The notes under the pieces: generated by a model | Databases searched by the model: none | What the model was told of the DNA's origin: nothing | The model's input: only the letters and a program-made list of their open reading frames with translations | NCBI GenBank assembly: GCA_964405775.1 | Contig: CAYOPG010000001.1 | Coordinates: forward strand, 10,450 to 74,449 | Direction of reading: 5' to 3' | DNA from: JAAZFF01 sp964405775 | GTDB taxonomy: Bacteria > Verrucomicrobiota > Kiritimatiellia > RFP12 > UBA3636 | DNA length: 64,000 nucleotides | Translations under genes and position numbers: made by a program | Shown: positions 54,557 to 64,000 of the stretch, one piece after another | Numbering within the stretch: the stretch's first letter is position 1 | How the letters are laid out: the number at the start of each line of letters is the position of its first letter

Positions 54557-54589
54557 TTAAAGCCGCTCAGGTGCACCGAGCGGCTTTAA
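54557..54589. terminator. Bidirectional terminator between the ABC operon and gyrA
   Basis: A perfect 12-base inverted repeat, TTAAAGCCGCTC (54557-54568) and GAGCGGCTTTAA (54578-54589), with T-rich flanks on both sides. It serves both convergent units. Confidence 0.85.
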
Positions 54590-54642
54590 TTTAATCCTGC
54601 AGATTCTCAGAAAAGCCAGAGAACCAGAGTGATCTCTCGAGG

Positions 54643-57444
54643 TTACTCTGCCTCGCCAGTTTCCTCCGCACCATTGTCGGTGTCGGCGGATTGCTCCGCT
54701 TCAGGAAGGTCGACAGCGGCTTCGTCTTTAGCAGCGATGACTGTGGCCGAGACTACTTTGTCGCCTTCTGCCACGTTCACAACTCTGACTCCTTTCGCTA
54801 CGCGGCGCGTTTCACGAATTGAATCTACGCTGGTGCGAATTGTCTGACCGAGCTCGGTTATCACGAGAATCGAATCGCCTTTCACCAGAGGGTCGTCGCC
54901 TTCATCGCTTGAATCCGCCCGGCAAACTGATGCGGCGAAAACAACTTTGCCGTTACGGTCGCCCGTGTCGATCGATTTAACGCCCTTGCCACCACGACGG
55001 TGTACTGGGTAGTCGTCGAATTTGGAGCAGGTTCCATAACCATTCTCGACAAGCATAAGTATGCGGCATGAAGAAGAGTTGTCGACTTTTACAAGCGCGC
55101 GCAGCTCGTCCTTTTCTGAAACGTCGGCAGCGACCTCTACTGTTTCGCCGTCCTGATGCGGGGCGGAATCCGACTCGTCTTCCGAAACCGTGGTAACTCC
55201 CGCGAGCCTTATGCCCCTGACGCCACGTGCAGCGCGGCCCATCGCACGCGCGTCCGAAGTTCTGAAACGAACCGTCTGACCATTGGCAGAAATCAGGATC
55301 ACTTCGTCAGCATCTTCGACCAATTCGGCTCCGACGAGTTCATCGTCATCGTCGATCTTGATCGCTATGATACCCGCTTTGTGTACATTGCGGTATTCGC
55401 TTAAACGCGTTTTCTTGACAACTCCCTTCGCAGTGGCGAAGAAGATGTATTTGTTTTCGTCGAAATCATCGAACGAAATGATGCCAAGCACGCGCTCCGC
55501 AGGACGGGACGAAACTCCGCTGACTTCCTCGCCATCGCCTTCCCCTGTGCCATTGCCGTTTTGACCGTTGATTTTCTCCGCCTGAGCATCGGTGATTTCG
55601 GGGCGTAGCATGAGCAGGTTTACAAGCGGACGTCCAAAGGAAGTTCGTTCGGCCTCGGGAATGTTGTATGCTTTTTCAGTAAAGATACGTCCATGCGAGG
55701 TGAAGAACAACAGCCTGTCGTGCGTCATCGGGGTGAAAAGGTTTATGACGAAGTCGCCATCCTTGAGCTTGGCGCCTTTTCTGCCTTTACCACCCCTGCC
55801 CTGTTCTTCGAAATCCGTCAGCGCGCCGCGTTTGATGTATCCGCGGTTGCTAAGAGTTACGACGCAGGGTTCATTGGGTATAATGTCTTCGAGATCGACT
55901 TCGCCTTCCGAGAATGTTATCTCTGTACGACGTTTATCGCCATACTTCTCACTCAGCTCGGCGCAGTCGTTCTTGACGATGTCGAGTACGCGCTGAGGAT
56001 TTGCCAGTATGTCCTTGTAGTCGGCGATGCGGATCAGGATGGCCTGATACTCCGCCTCAACCTTGTCGCGAGCGAGACCGGTGAGCTGGCGCAGGCGCAT
56101 ATCGAGGATGGCCGTGCATTGGAGATCACTCAGGCCAAACTGCGCGGTCATCTTCGCGCGTGCCTCAACATCGTCCGCAGAACTGCGTATGATCCGGACG
56201 ATTTCGTCCATGTTGTCGATGGCGATCCTGAAGCCCTCGAGAATGTGGCAGCGTTCCTCAGCTTTGCGAAGATCATACTTCGTACGGCGTGTAATAACCT
56301 CGATGCGGTGGTCAATGAAACAGCGCATGAGCTGCTTCAGGTTCATAACCTTGGGGCGTCCATGGTCGAGTGCCAGCATGATGGCGCCAAATGTCGTCTG
56401 CAGCTGCGTGTGCTTATAAAGGAGGTTTAGGACCACCTGAGGCATCGCATCGCGCTTGAGCTCGATCACGACACGGATATCGGCCTTTGATTCGTCGCGG
56501 ATATCCCGTATCCCTTCGATTACCTTGTCCTTGACGAGATTCGCCATGTTTTCAATCATGGCCGCCTTGTTCACGCCGTACGGCAGTTCGGTTATCAAGA
56601 TCCGCGTATCGTTACCGTGTTCCACGATTTCGGCACGGCCGCGCACGCGCATTGCGCCACGCCCTGTTTTGTACATCGACTCTATCGGGCGTGTGCCGCA
56701 TATAATGCCGGCAGTCGGGAAGTCCGGCCCTTTCACGAACTTCATGAGCTCGTCGATAGTACACTGCGGATTGTCGACCATGTGTATTATGGCAGAGCAA
56801 ATTTCGTTCAGGTTGTGCGACGGCATGTTAGTCGCCATGCCGACCGCTATGCCGGTGGAGCCGTTGAGGAGGAGGTTGGGGATCTTAGAGGGCAGCACGA
56901 GAGGCTGCTGCAACGACTCGTCGTAGTTTGGCCCCATGTCCACTGTCTCTTTTTCAAGATCTTCGAGCATCGCCTCGGCCAGACGCTCCATGCGCACTTC
57001 CGTGTAACGCATCGCCGCGGCACCGTCGCCATCTATCGAGCCGAAGTTGCCATGGCCGTCGACAAGTGTGTAACGCATTGAGAACGGCTGTGCGAGACGT
57101 ACGATTGTGTCGTAAATCGAAGCATCGCCGTGAGGGTGGTATTTACCCATGACTTCGCCGACCACACGCGCAGATTTCTTGTGGGGCTGCGAATGCGTGT
57201 TGTTCAGTTCGCTCATGGTATACAGGCAACGCCTGTGCACTGGCTTGAGACCGTCACGCGCATCTGGCAGCGCACGACCTACGATCACCGACATGGAGTA
57301 GTCGATGTAAGAGGTCTGCATCTCGTCTTCAATGCGTATTGGCGATAAGCCGGGTTCGACTTTGTCCGCCGAGTCCTGCATCGCCACTTCTACGGTGCTG
57401 GCAGGGGCAGTCTCCTCTTTTTTGATCTCGTTATTGTCTTCCAT
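54643..57444 (-). CDS. gyrA: DNA gyrase subunit A
   Basis: 933 residues. The N-terminal extension of about 30 residues is followed by EDEMQTSYIDYSMSVIVGRALPDARDG. The catalytic tyrosine is Y147 (AMRYTEVRM). The C-terminal GyrA box reads QGRGGKG (about residue 548), which distinguishes gyrase from topoisomerase IV. At the quinolone-determining site the E. coli S83 position is A108 and D87 is D112. Two acidic inserts (near GTGEGDGEEVSG and DESDSAPHQDGE) and an acidic tail lengthen the protein. It lies 43 bases downstream of gyrB. Confidence 0.98.
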   Translation of the reverse strand: MEDNNEIKKEETAPASTVEVAMQDSADKVEPGLSPIRIEDEMQTSYIDYSMSVIVGRALPDARDGLKPVHRRCLYTMSELNNTHSQPHKKSARVVGEVMGKYHPHGDASIYDTIVRLAQPFSMRYTLVDGHGNFGSIDGDGAAAMRYTEVRMERLAEAMLEDLEKETVDMGPNYDESLQQPLVLPSKIPNLLLNGSTGIAVGMATNMPSHNLNEICSAIIHMVDNPQCTIDELMKFVKGPDFPTAGIICGTRPIESMYKTGRGAMRVRGRAEIVEHGNDTRILITELPYGVNKAAMIENMANLVKDKVIEGIRDIRDESKADIRVVIELKRDAMPQVVLNLLYKHTQLQTTFGAIMLALDHGRPKVMNLKQLMRCFIDHRIEVITRRTKYDLRKAEERCHILEGFRIAIDNMDEIVRIIRSSADDVEARAKMTAQFGLSDLQCTAILDMRLRQLTGLARDKVEAEYQAILIRIADYKDILANPQRVLDIVKNDCAELSEKYGDKRRTEITFSEGEVDLEDIIPNEPCVVTLSNRGYIKRGALTDFEEQGRGGKGRKGAKLKDGDFVINLFTPMTHDRLLFFTSHGRIFTEKAYNIPEAERTSFGRPLVNLLMLRPEITDAQAEKINGQNGNGTGEGDGEEVSGVSSRPAERVLGIISFDDFDENKYIFFATAKGVVKKTRLSEYRNVHKAGIIAIKIDDDDELVGAELVEDADEVILISANGQTVRFRTSDARAMGRAARGVRGIRLAGVTTVSEDESDSAPHQDGETVEVAADVSEKDELRALVKVDNSSSCRILMLVENGYGTCSKFDDYPVHRRGGKGVKSIDTGDRNGKVVFAASVCRADSSDEGDDPLVKGDSILVITELGQTIRTSVDSIRETRRVAKGVRVVNVAEGDKVVSATVIAAKDEAAVDLPEAEQSADTDNGAEETGEAE

Positions 57445-57487
57445 ATTATGAAATCTTTCTCTCTGAAATTGAAAATTCCCGAATCAG

Positions 57488-59998
<2,511 letters not shown>

Positions 59999-60013
59999 CT
60001 AGCAAACCAATGT

Positions 60014-60042
60014 AATATAACATTATTTTCGACACTCGTAAA
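60014..60042 (-). promoter_or_regulatory. Promoter of gyrB-gyrA
   Basis: On the minus strand TTTACG (60042-60037), 17 bases and TATATT (60019-60014), about 65 bases upstream of gyrB. The boxes start directly after the terminator of the rml operon. Confidence 0.6.
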
Positions 60043-60043
60043 C

Positions 60044-60076
60044 AAAAATCTCGCGCGCTCGAGCGTACGCGCGAGA
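60044..60076 (-). terminator. Rho-independent terminator of the rmlA-rmlC operon
   Basis: On the minus strand TCTCGCGCG (60076-60068) pairs perfectly with CGCGCGAGA (60057-60049) around ten bases, followed by a T-run (60048-60044). It ends the operon that finishes at 60241. The 165 bases between hold nothing else recognised. Confidence 0.75.
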
Positions 60077-60240
60077 GAAACTTTTTCGTTTTAAACGCCA
60101 TTTACAATGGTTTTGAGCTGTTCGGACACGCTCAAGCATCGGGATACGCATGTAAGCGAACAATCGGGCACGCGGCATCTCCCACGAAAGTTTTCTTTGG
60201 TCGGAATTGCCGAATTTATCAAAAAACATTCTTCGTTAAT

Positions 60241-61194
60241 CTACTTTTTCGATATTCTGCGAAGAAATATAAGCCCGCCAAACGAGGCGTACAAGAGTGT
60301 GAGCATCATGTACAAGAGCGAGATGGCGGCTGCCGACGGAGCCGGTTGTGCCAAACCCGCCGCGGTAAAGAACATTATGTAGCCGGCATCGCGGAATCCC
60401 ATGCCGTTGATTGTGCTCGGCACCGCCTCCAACAACCCTATAAGCGGTACGAATACGCAATACAAAAAGAAAGGTATCCCAAGCCCTAACGACATGCCGA
60501 TGCAGTACACAGCCACTATCAGGTTGAACTGCGACACAAAAGACAGCATCATGCCCTTGAGTAGCACCATCGGCTTTTTGCCATACGCCTGCGCGGACTC
60601 TAGAAACTTCCCAAGGACGTCCTCCACCTTGCCGCGGATTTTACCCGGTAAAAAACGAGCGAACCAAAGCAGAATCCCCCGCTGCCATATGAGAACCACA
60701 AGAATCATGAAGCAGAAGAACACGGCGAGCGGAATCAAAAGCTTAGACCGGTGCTCAATGGGGACTTTGCCGAGTCCGAAAAGCGGAAATATGAACCCAA
60801 ACGTCGCCATAGCTATGAACCCCAAAACACGATCGGCGAAAACCGATGCCAGTGCGTTCACTGCCTTACCGCTCTTCTTTGCAATGTCCGCAACACGGTA
60901 CACATCGCCGCCTATGTTCGAAGGCATGAAGAAATTGAAAAACGACCCGATCCAATGACTGGCAAAAAGCTTGGCAGTGGGAACCTCAAGACCATCCGCT
61001 CCCAGCAACATGCCCCAGCGCATCGAGGTTAACCACATGTTTATCACACATATAGCGAAAAACCCCGTGAGCGGCGCCGGATTCACGTTTCTGACAATCT
61101 CCCAGAAGCCCTTCCAATCCATGCGCCCATAAAGCAGCGCAAGGATTAAAACCGTGAACGATATCTTTAGAAGGTTCTTCTGGTACTTTTTCAA
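60241..61194 (-). CDS. UPF0104 / lysylphosphatidylglycerol synthase-like membrane protein
   Basis: 317 residues, about eight membrane helices. The SHWIGSFFNFFMPSNIGGDVYRV block and AVPSTINGMGFRDAGYIMFF are the hallmark of the AglD/UPF0104 group, homologous to the flippase part of MprF. Members act in lipid or lipid-linked glycan handling. Downstream of rmlA-rmlC with 1-base spacing, it may move a rhamnose-containing lipid-linked glycan, but no acceptor is visible. Confidence 0.85.
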   Translation of the reverse strand: MKKYQKNLLKISFTVLILALLYGRMDWKGFWEIVRNVNPAPLTGFFAICVINMWLTSMRWGMLLGADGLEVPTAKLFASHWIGSFFNFFMPSNIGGDVYRVADIAKKSGKAVNALASVFADRVLGFIAMATFGFIFPLFGLGKVPIEHRSKLLIPLAVFFCFMILVVLIWQRGILLWFARFLPGKIRGKVEDVLGKFLESAQAYGKKPMVLLKGMMLSFVSQFNLIVAVYCIGMSLGLGIPFFLYCVFVPLIGLLEAVPSTINGMGFRDAGYIMFFTAAGLAQPAPSAAAISLLYMMLTLLYASFGGLIFLRRISKK

Positions 61195-61195
61195 A

Positions 61196-61744
61196 TTACG
61201 CAGGAAGGTCGGCTGAATTTATCGCACCAAACAGTGGTAGCGCGGTATCTTTGTCCGACATTACAGGATCCATTGTATCCCAATCAATCGCCAGCTCAGG
61301 AGATGACCAATTTAGGCCGAATTCATCTCCTGGATGGTAGTAGTCGCTGCACTGGTAAACCACAGAGGCGAACTCGCTTTTTACATGAAATCCGTGAGCA
61401 AACCCCTCCGGAACGAACAGCTCTTCTCCCCCCTCCGCAGTCAGTTCGATACCTATCCACTTGCCGAACGTCGGCGAGCTTCGACGACAGTCCACTATGA
61501 CATCGTATATCTCGCCAAAGGCCACCGATACCAGCTTCGCCTGAGGAAACTTTAGCTGGTAATGCAAGCCGCGCAATACGTTTCGGGCAGAAAGCGACAT
61601 GTTTACTTGCACGAATTCACGGTCTACACCGTTCGCAGCATAGAGATCACGGCGGCTCAGCTCTTTAAAATATCCGCGATTATCCTTGAAGACTTTAGGG
61701 CGGCAAATAACTGCGCCACCCAGTTCACACGTCTCAAAAACCAT
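61196..61744 (-). CDS. rmlC: dTDP-4-dehydrorhamnose 3,5-epimerase
   Basis: 182 residues. Family blocks PKVFKDNRGYFKEL, SARNVLRGLHYQ and FVPEGFAHGF with catalytic histidine and tyrosine region (VVYQCSDYYHPGDE) are present. It makes dTDP-4-keto-L-rhamnose, the third step of the pathway. One base separates it from rmlA. rmlB and rmlD are not in the window. Confidence 0.96.
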   Translation of the reverse strand: MVFETCELGGAVICRPKVFKDNRGYFKELSRRDLYAANGVDREFVQVNMSLSARNVLRGLHYQLKFPQAKLVSVAFGEIYDVIVDCRRSSPTFGKWIGIELTAEGGEELFVPEGFAHGFHVKSEFASVVYQCSDYYHPGDEFGLNWSSPELAIDWDTMDPVMSDKDTALPLFGAINSADLPA

Positions 61745-61745
61745 A

Positions 61746-62639
61746 TCAGTACCCCGTGTCTCCGGGATGTCTGACCTCTTCAGCCAACTGAAGGAGATAG
61801 CGTCCGTATTCGTTCTTGCTCATGGCTTTGCCGAGGTCAAGCAGTTTCTCCTTGTCTATGAAACCACTGCGAAAAGCTATTTCCTCAAGGCACGCAATTT
61901 TCAAGCCTTGGCGGTTCTGTATAGTCTCTACGAAATTAGACGCCTCCAGCAACGACCCGTACGTTCCGGTGTCGAGCCATGCAATGCCACGCCCCATGAG
62001 CTCGACTTTAAGTTTGCCTTTTTTCATGTAAGAGAGGTTGAGATCGGTGATCTCAAGCTCCCCGCGTGCGGAAGGCTTCAGCGCCCTGGCGTGGCTGACC
62101 ACATTGCTGTCGTAAAAATAGAGTCCAGGCACGGCATAAAACGACTTGGGTTTCGCAGGCTTCTCCTCGAGACCGACCACGTTCATGTTTTCATCAAACT
62201 CCACCACACCGTAGCGCTCCGGATCGCCGACACGGTAACCGAAAACGCAAGCGCCATCGGTTGTGCCCGCCGCCGCACGCACCGTTTCGCGCAGCCCATG
62301 CCCGAAAAAGACGTTGTCCCCCAACACCAATGCAACGGGTTCCCCGGCTATGAAATCCGCTCCGATCAAAAAAGCCTGAGCCAGCCCTTCTGGTTTCGGC
62401 TGCTCGGCGTACGAGAACTTGACCCCGAATGAAGAGCCGTCGCCAAGCAGATTTTTAAACATCGGCAAATCGGTCGGTGTGCTGATTATGAGGATGTCGC
62501 GAATGCCGGCAATCATCAACACCGATATAGGGTAGTAAATCATGGGCTTGTCGTACACCGGCAGCATCTGCTTGCTCACCGCCCTCGTTATCGGATACAA
62601 ACGCGTTCCGGAACCACCTGCTAGGACTATTCCCTTCAT
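61746..62639 (-). CDS. rmlA: Glucose-1-phosphate thymidylyltransferase
   Basis: 297 residues. [21 protein letters not shown] is the nucleotidyltransferase loop. [23 protein letters not shown] and the EEKP motif are conserved. First enzyme of dTDP-sugar synthesis, giving dTDP-glucose; with rmlC next, rhamnose is the expected product. Confidence 0.96.
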   Translation of the reverse strand: MKGIVLAGGSGTRLYPITRAVSKQMLPVYDKPMIYYPISVLMIAGIRDILIISTPTDLPMFKNLLGDGSSFGVKFSYAEQPKPEGLAQAFLIGADFIAGEPVALVLGDNVFFGHGLRETVRAAAGTTDGACVFGYRVGDPERYGVVEFDENMNVVGLEEKPAKPKSFYAVPGLYFYDSNVVSHARALKPSARGELEITDLNLSYMKKGKLKVELMGRGIAWLDTGTYGSLLEASNFVETIQNRQGLKIACLEEIAFRSGFIDKEKLLDLGKAMSKNEYGRYLLQLAEEVRHPGDTGY

Positions 62640-62666
62640 ATTCAGCTTCCTTTATTTTGTGATAAA

Positions 62667-62918
62667 TCAGTACTGCTTCTCATACTCGCCCTTGCCCAGA
62701 CGTTTTAGTTTTGTAAACCCTGCTTGCTTTGCCCGGTCGTCCAAACTTGATACAGATCTGCCGATTTGCGGAGCCACGGGAGTCTTCACCACCGTGCTTC
62801 CGCATTCCGGGCATTTGGTCAACGGCTTGTCGCTCATAGACTGTACAGTCTCGAAGCCAGCGTGGCAGTGTGCGCACCCTGCCACGCCTTCTTTGGCCTC
62901 ATATCTGTAAACAGGCAT
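62667..62918 (-). CDS. FmdB-family zinc ribbon protein
   Basis: 83 residues from ATG 62918, with GAGGGGAG about eight bases upstream. The start at 62969 gives a longer tail not seen in the family. The pattern PVYRYEAKEG, CAHC..FE, LTKCPECGSTVVKTP is typical. Four cysteines bind one zinc. FmdB-like proteins are small regulators of unclear function. Spacing of 27 bases suggests it may be first in the rmlA operon. Confidence 0.88.
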   Translation of the reverse strand: MPVYRYEAKEGVAGCAHCHAGFETVQSMSDKPLTKCPECGSTVVKTPVAPQIGRSVSSLDDRAKQAGFTKLKRLGKGEYEKQY

Positions 62919-63005
62919 CTCGGAAACTCCCCTCTTTTCGTTTATTTGAAACAGAAGGGAGTTTATCATAATGCGGCGTTTTCGTACAGAGCAAACCCTA
63001 CTTGA

Positions 63006-63374
63006 TCATAATGATGGAAATTGCAATATCAAATGGACCAGCGGAGAAGACACAGCAGCCATCAACTGCGGGAAGGGGTACGAGGGGAAGGGCGCAGCCC
63101 GTCCCCTGGGCCCCGCATAGCTGGTGTTGAGGCCGTTGGGACCCGTGGCATGATCACCTGTGAAGTAAAGCGTCGTGGCGCCTGTAAGGGTTACACCTGT
63201 GAAGTTATCATCTATGATTCCACCAGCCCAGTTTGCGGTGTTAGTGTAGTTGCGTGTATCGGCGTATGCACTTCCGTTCGTAGCGCCGATCCAGACGGCT
63301 TGTGCGCTCATAGTGGCAAAAAACAAAAGAGTAATACCCGTGATGGCTTTGAGTTTCAAGGATATGGTGGTCAT
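63006..63374 (-). pseudogene. Broken 5' end of an autotransporter-like gene
   Basis: The first about 85 residues look like a secreted autotransporter: signal peptide (TGITLLFFATMSAQA), then WIGATNGSAYADT and TNTANWAGGIIDDNFTG, LTGATTLYFTGD. After NTSYAG the frame turns into proline-rich nonsense. Another frame continues with FSAGPFDIAIS, which resembles the expected strand, until a stop. So one or more frameshifts and a stop probably ended the gene early; the rest of the protein is missing. Sequencing error cannot be excluded, but a far stop would also be needed. Confidence 0.5.
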
Positions 63375-63476
63375 AGTTCTGCCCTTTCAGGATTTTGTTT
63401 TTACAATGGCTAAACGTCGGATTCCTGCCCCTAACCTTTTCATTACGTCATTTTATAATAATAGCGCTTGTAAAAG

Positions 63477-63496
63477 CTTCTTGCTTTTCCAAGAAG
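63477..63496 (-). terminator. Weak hairpin downstream of the PHP gene
   Basis: CTTCTTG (63477-63483) pairs with CAAGAAG (63490-63496) around six bases, with only four T following on the minus strand. It may weakly end the PHP transcript. The remaining bases up to 63529 carry no clear signal. Confidence 0.3.
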
Positions 63497-63529
63497 TTTA
63501 TCCCGTTTCCTAAGATTTTACAAAATTGT

Positions 63530-64000
63530 CTAAATTACACCTGATGCTAAAATCTTTTCAATCGCATCGAAAAGTTCATTCCCGACGTTTAAAGAGCCGT
63601 AACCGGTACCTAGCTTTATATCTTGCCGCGTGGCTCCATGAAAATCCGTGCCTCCTGTCGCAAAAAGCCCAAATTCGGCTGCGTATTCAAGATACTGCGC
63701 GCGCTGCTGATCACCATGTCCGGGGTAGAAAACTTCAATCCCCCCCAGGCCCATCTCTGTCAGTTCTCCAACAAAATCATGGAGCTCTTTTACGCCCATT
63801 GCGCAAAGCCCAGGGTGCGCAAGCGCCGAAACCCCGCCCGCTTCGCGGATAATACGCAAAGCCTCATCGGGCTTCATTCTCTCCCGCTCGGCATACGCCG
63901 GCGCTCCGCGAACAAGGAAGCGCCTGAAAGCATCCGGGATGCTTCGCGCATAGCCTTTCTTGACAAGGACTTGGGCAAAATGAGGACGCGCCACCACTTC
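63530..64000 (-). CDS. PHP domain phosphoesterase (3' part, cut by right edge)
   Basis: At least 156 residues; the frame stays open to base 64000, so the N-terminus is outside. The visible portion contains RPHFAQVLVKKGY and AGGVSALAHPGL, and ends with TGGTDFHGATR, the metal-binding DFHG of the PHP fold. The arrangement matches the YciV/TrpH-like enzymes (nucleoside 3',5'-bisphosphate or RNA 5' phosphatases). The first metal motif (HxH) lies beyond the edge. Confidence 0.85.
   Translation of the reverse strand, partial: EVVARPHFAQVLVKKGYARSIPDAFRRFLVRGAPAYAERERMKPDEALRIIREAGGVSALAHPGLCAMGVKELHDFVGELTEMGLGGIEVFYPGHGDQQRAQYLEYAAEFGLFATGGTDFHGATRQDIKLGTGYGSLNVGNELFDAIEKILASGVI

Noticed and set aside
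55693..56430. 245-residue plus-strand frame
   Set aside because: Antisense to gyrA; reads as a codon-complement of conserved gyrase sequence.
61686..62432. 248-residue plus-strand frame
   Set aside because: Antisense of rmlA.

Overview
The window looks like a chromosomal segment of a Gram-negative, diderm bacterium. It carries a TonB-ExbB-ExbD system, a TonB-dependent receptor, several beta-barrel fragments and dTDP-rhamnose genes. The gene mix (carboxynorspermidine-synthase polyamine cluster, LA_2272-like repeat protein, lysine-less DegT paralogue, FHA/sigma-54 activator, autotransporter-like N-terminus, EfpL-type elongation factor) fits the PVC group best, for example a Lentisphaerota, Kiritimatiellota or Verrucomicrobiota relative. 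That placement is inference from protein style only. Base composition is close to balanced. Genes are tightly packed, often with 4-bp ATGA overlaps. GTG and TTG starts are common, and AAGGA/GGAGG-type ribosome sites are visible at many but not all genes. I saw no tRNA, rRNA, CRISPR array, insertion sequence or prophage.

Layout. 1-2.5 kb: end of feoB (ferrous iron permease) facing a Gfo/Idh/MocA oxidoreductase. 2.5-8.6 kb: a polyamine operon (arginine decarboxylase, spermidine synthase, agmatinase, carboxynorspermidine synthase, then a DUF1835 protein) preceded by a 12-bp tandem repeat, then a small repeat protein and a terminator. 8.7-13.7 kb: Ppx/GppA-HD phosphatase, polyphosphate kinase and phosphofructokinase. 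13.9-16.4 kb: an MBOAT plus AlgX/AlgJ-like O-acetylation pair. 16.4-18.2 kb: recD on the other strand. 18.4-21 kb: lemA and an M48 protease. 21-25.2 kb: an uncharacterised four-gene sugar cassette (two DegT proteins, one lacking its PLP lysine, a BadF/GlcNAc-kinase-like ATPase and a UPF0309 SIS protein). 25.2-29.8 kb: a pseudokinase-TM-Sel1 protein, a HAD phosphatase, miaA and radC.

29.8-33.3 kb, minus strand: dtd, a GNAT acetyltransferase, a beta-barrel protein and a methyltransferase in a coupled operon. 33.6-37 kb: manC, a half-size GDT1 transporter, an HNH nuclease and nadB. 37.05-37.45 kb is a scar: the 3' end and terminator of a lost porin gene, a coding-looking fragment and a PhoR-type kinase without its membrane part, followed by pstS with a CxxC tail. 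39.8-44.5 kb, minus strand: nfo, yraN, an FHA-sigma-54 activator, efpL and a serine hydrolase. 44.6-46.6 kb: a DUF3592/arrestin-fold-like membrane protein with a coupled small partner. 46.9-50.8 kb: exbB, exbD and tonB facing a TonB-dependent receptor. 51-54.5 kb: a membrane-anchored unknown, then an ABC exporter with a His-rich periplasmic-type protein.

54.6-60 kb, minus strand: gyrB-gyrA with a recognisable promoter and a bidirectional terminator. 60-62.6 kb: rmlA, rmlC and a UPF0104-type membrane protein with a strong terminator. 62.7-64 kb: an FmdB zinc ribbon, the broken 5' end of an autotransporter-like gene and the 3' part of a PHP phosphoesterase running off the right edge.

The best candidates for undescribed biology are the DegT/DegT/BadF/SIS cassette with its lysine-less paralogue, the pseudokinase-Sel1 protein, the ABC exporter with the His-rich partner, and the DUF3592/arrestin-like pair.
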